Source: Dyadobacter soli
GTDB lineage: Bacteria > Bacteroidota > Bacteroidia > Cytophagales > Spirosomataceae
Length of the DNA: 64,000 nucleotides
Direction of reading: 5' to 3'
Assembly: GCF_900101885.1 (NCBI RefSeq)
Contig: NZ_FNAN01000029.1
Span: forward strand, 43,119-107,118
Under the pieces are notes generated by a model. That model saw only the letters and a program-made list of their open reading frames with translations, was not told the origin of the DNA and ran no database searches. The position numbers and the translations under genes are program-made. Of the stretch, positions 63,391-64,000 are shown piece after piece; the stretch's first letter is position 1, and every line of letters begins with the position of its first letter.

Positions 63391-63530
63391 TATTTATTTT
63401 TAAAATAGAAAATTTTATTGCTAATAATCATCAGTAAAAGCCGTCAGTTAAATATTTTATCATTACCGTAAATTTCTAAATACTTTTAAAATGAACGTTC
63501 AATTTCTTCCATTAATTAAACACTCATTTT

Positions 63531-63935
63531 ATGAAACATTTAAAAATTTCCGGCAACTTGTTAAAGTTATTATTGTTCACAGGACTTTTGAGTTCTTGCA
63601 ATAATAATAATGAATCGATTACACCAAATGAGCAATCTCTCATTGAAGTAAATGACCAGAATGCAAAGCTCATTTCCACGCCCAAGCTTTCACAGGATGG
63701 CACCAGGACTTTGGAATACTTCACATTGGGACGGTATCAAGGCAGGTTATCCAAAGTAACCGAAGTGAGCCACTATACCGAGTATTCCTATAACGACAAT
63801 AATGGCTCTACCGACTTGTGGATTACGAGCAGACGTTATTCCAAGGCCAACAATGCCTTAGTTAATGAAAACAAATACAGAGTGGCAGGTGGAAGATGTG
63901 TAGCAAGTGTAGCCTTACCTAAAATAGGACAATGA
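63531..63935 (+). pseudogene. Truncated lipoprotein paralog 4
   Basis: The frame encodes 134 aa with the family signal (Cys 23 in LLSSC), the segment GRLSKVTEVSHYTEYSY, DLWITSRRY and GGRCVAS. Similarity to paralog 3 ends abruptly after base 63908 (codon for Ser in VAS). The next nine codons are unrelated and lead to a stop. The YxYxxxGxL strand and the KYLPxFGKF end are missing, so the product is about half the family length. An intact short product is possible but truncation by inserted sequence is more likely. Confidence 0.65.
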
Positions 63936-64000
63936 GATATCAGACTTTTTTGTTTTCTATTGTCTTCGCAAACACGGCTGGTGCCATTCCTGCAAGGGCT
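63909..64000. other. Foreign sequence at the break in paralog 4, possible end of an insertion element
   Basis: After base 63908 the sequence TGTAGCCTTACCTAAAATAG (from 63908) has no counterpart in the paralogs. A TGTA start with a purine/AC-rich tail is seen at the tips of some IS elements, but no inverted partner is in the window. A frame opens at ATG 63932, overlapping the stop of paralog 4 (ATGA), and runs to the window end with a hydrophobic start (MRYQTFLFSIVFANTAG). Confidence 0.3.

Overview
The window looks like chromosomal DNA of a Bacteroidota bacterium of the order Cytophagales, most plausibly a Dyadobacter-like member of the Spirosomaceae; the genus is an inference. The evidence is type IX secretion (T9SS) parts and C-terminal sorting domains, SusC/SusD pairs under an ECF sigma/FecR switch, malate:quinone oxidoreductase, many SPII lipoproteins, and promoters of the Bacteroidota type (TTTG, about 20 bases, TAnnTTTG). 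No tRNA, rRNA or CRISPR array was seen.

Left part (1-15.8 kb). The 3' end of a large Ig-repeat surface protein is followed by porZ, udk and two small lipoproteins. Then comes a tiny gene of 53 codons that carries the full lasso-peptide leader signature, followed by an asparagine-synthetase-like protein of the lasso-cyclase type. A strong terminator-like hairpin sits between them. No RRE protein, leader peptidase or transporter gene of a lasso cluster is present in the window. Two large gingipain-type (C25, PorU2-like) proteins on the opposite strand converge on the cyclase. mqo and a Uma2-family gene follow.

Middle part (15.8-48.1 kb, all minus strand). This is a polysaccharide-utilisation-like region. 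Read in transcription order from the right it holds: a VCBS/T9SS protein, a RhaT-type sugar/proton symporter, a DUF6786-like lipoprotein, ECF sigma, FecR, SusC (with STN domain), SusD, a second SusC (no STN) and SusD, two GH99-like secreted glycosidases, four tandem tail-fibre-domain (peptidase S74) proteins, a T9SS-sorted protein, a large lipoprotein with dehydrogenase propeller, HEAT region and cytochrome c site, an FG-GAP protein, and a ketose 3-epimerase-like protein. Two unusual intergenic repeats occur here: a 50-bp unit with a palindromic core, and degenerate GACCGCC heptamers.

Right part (48.1-64 kb). murF is followed by an AhpC/AhpD pair resembling the mycobacterial one, a four-gene operon of lipoproteins and exported proteins, and a LytS/LytR two-component system. 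A 21-bp-period direct repeat lies in front of the two-component operon and a 20-bp-period variant lies in front of the lipoprotein operon, so the system may control both. Then come ahcY and an MscS channel. The right edge is a family of paralogous lipoproteins, each with its Cys at residue 23: three intact copies, one frameshifted remnant and one truncated copy cut off by unrelated sequence that may be the end of an insertion element.
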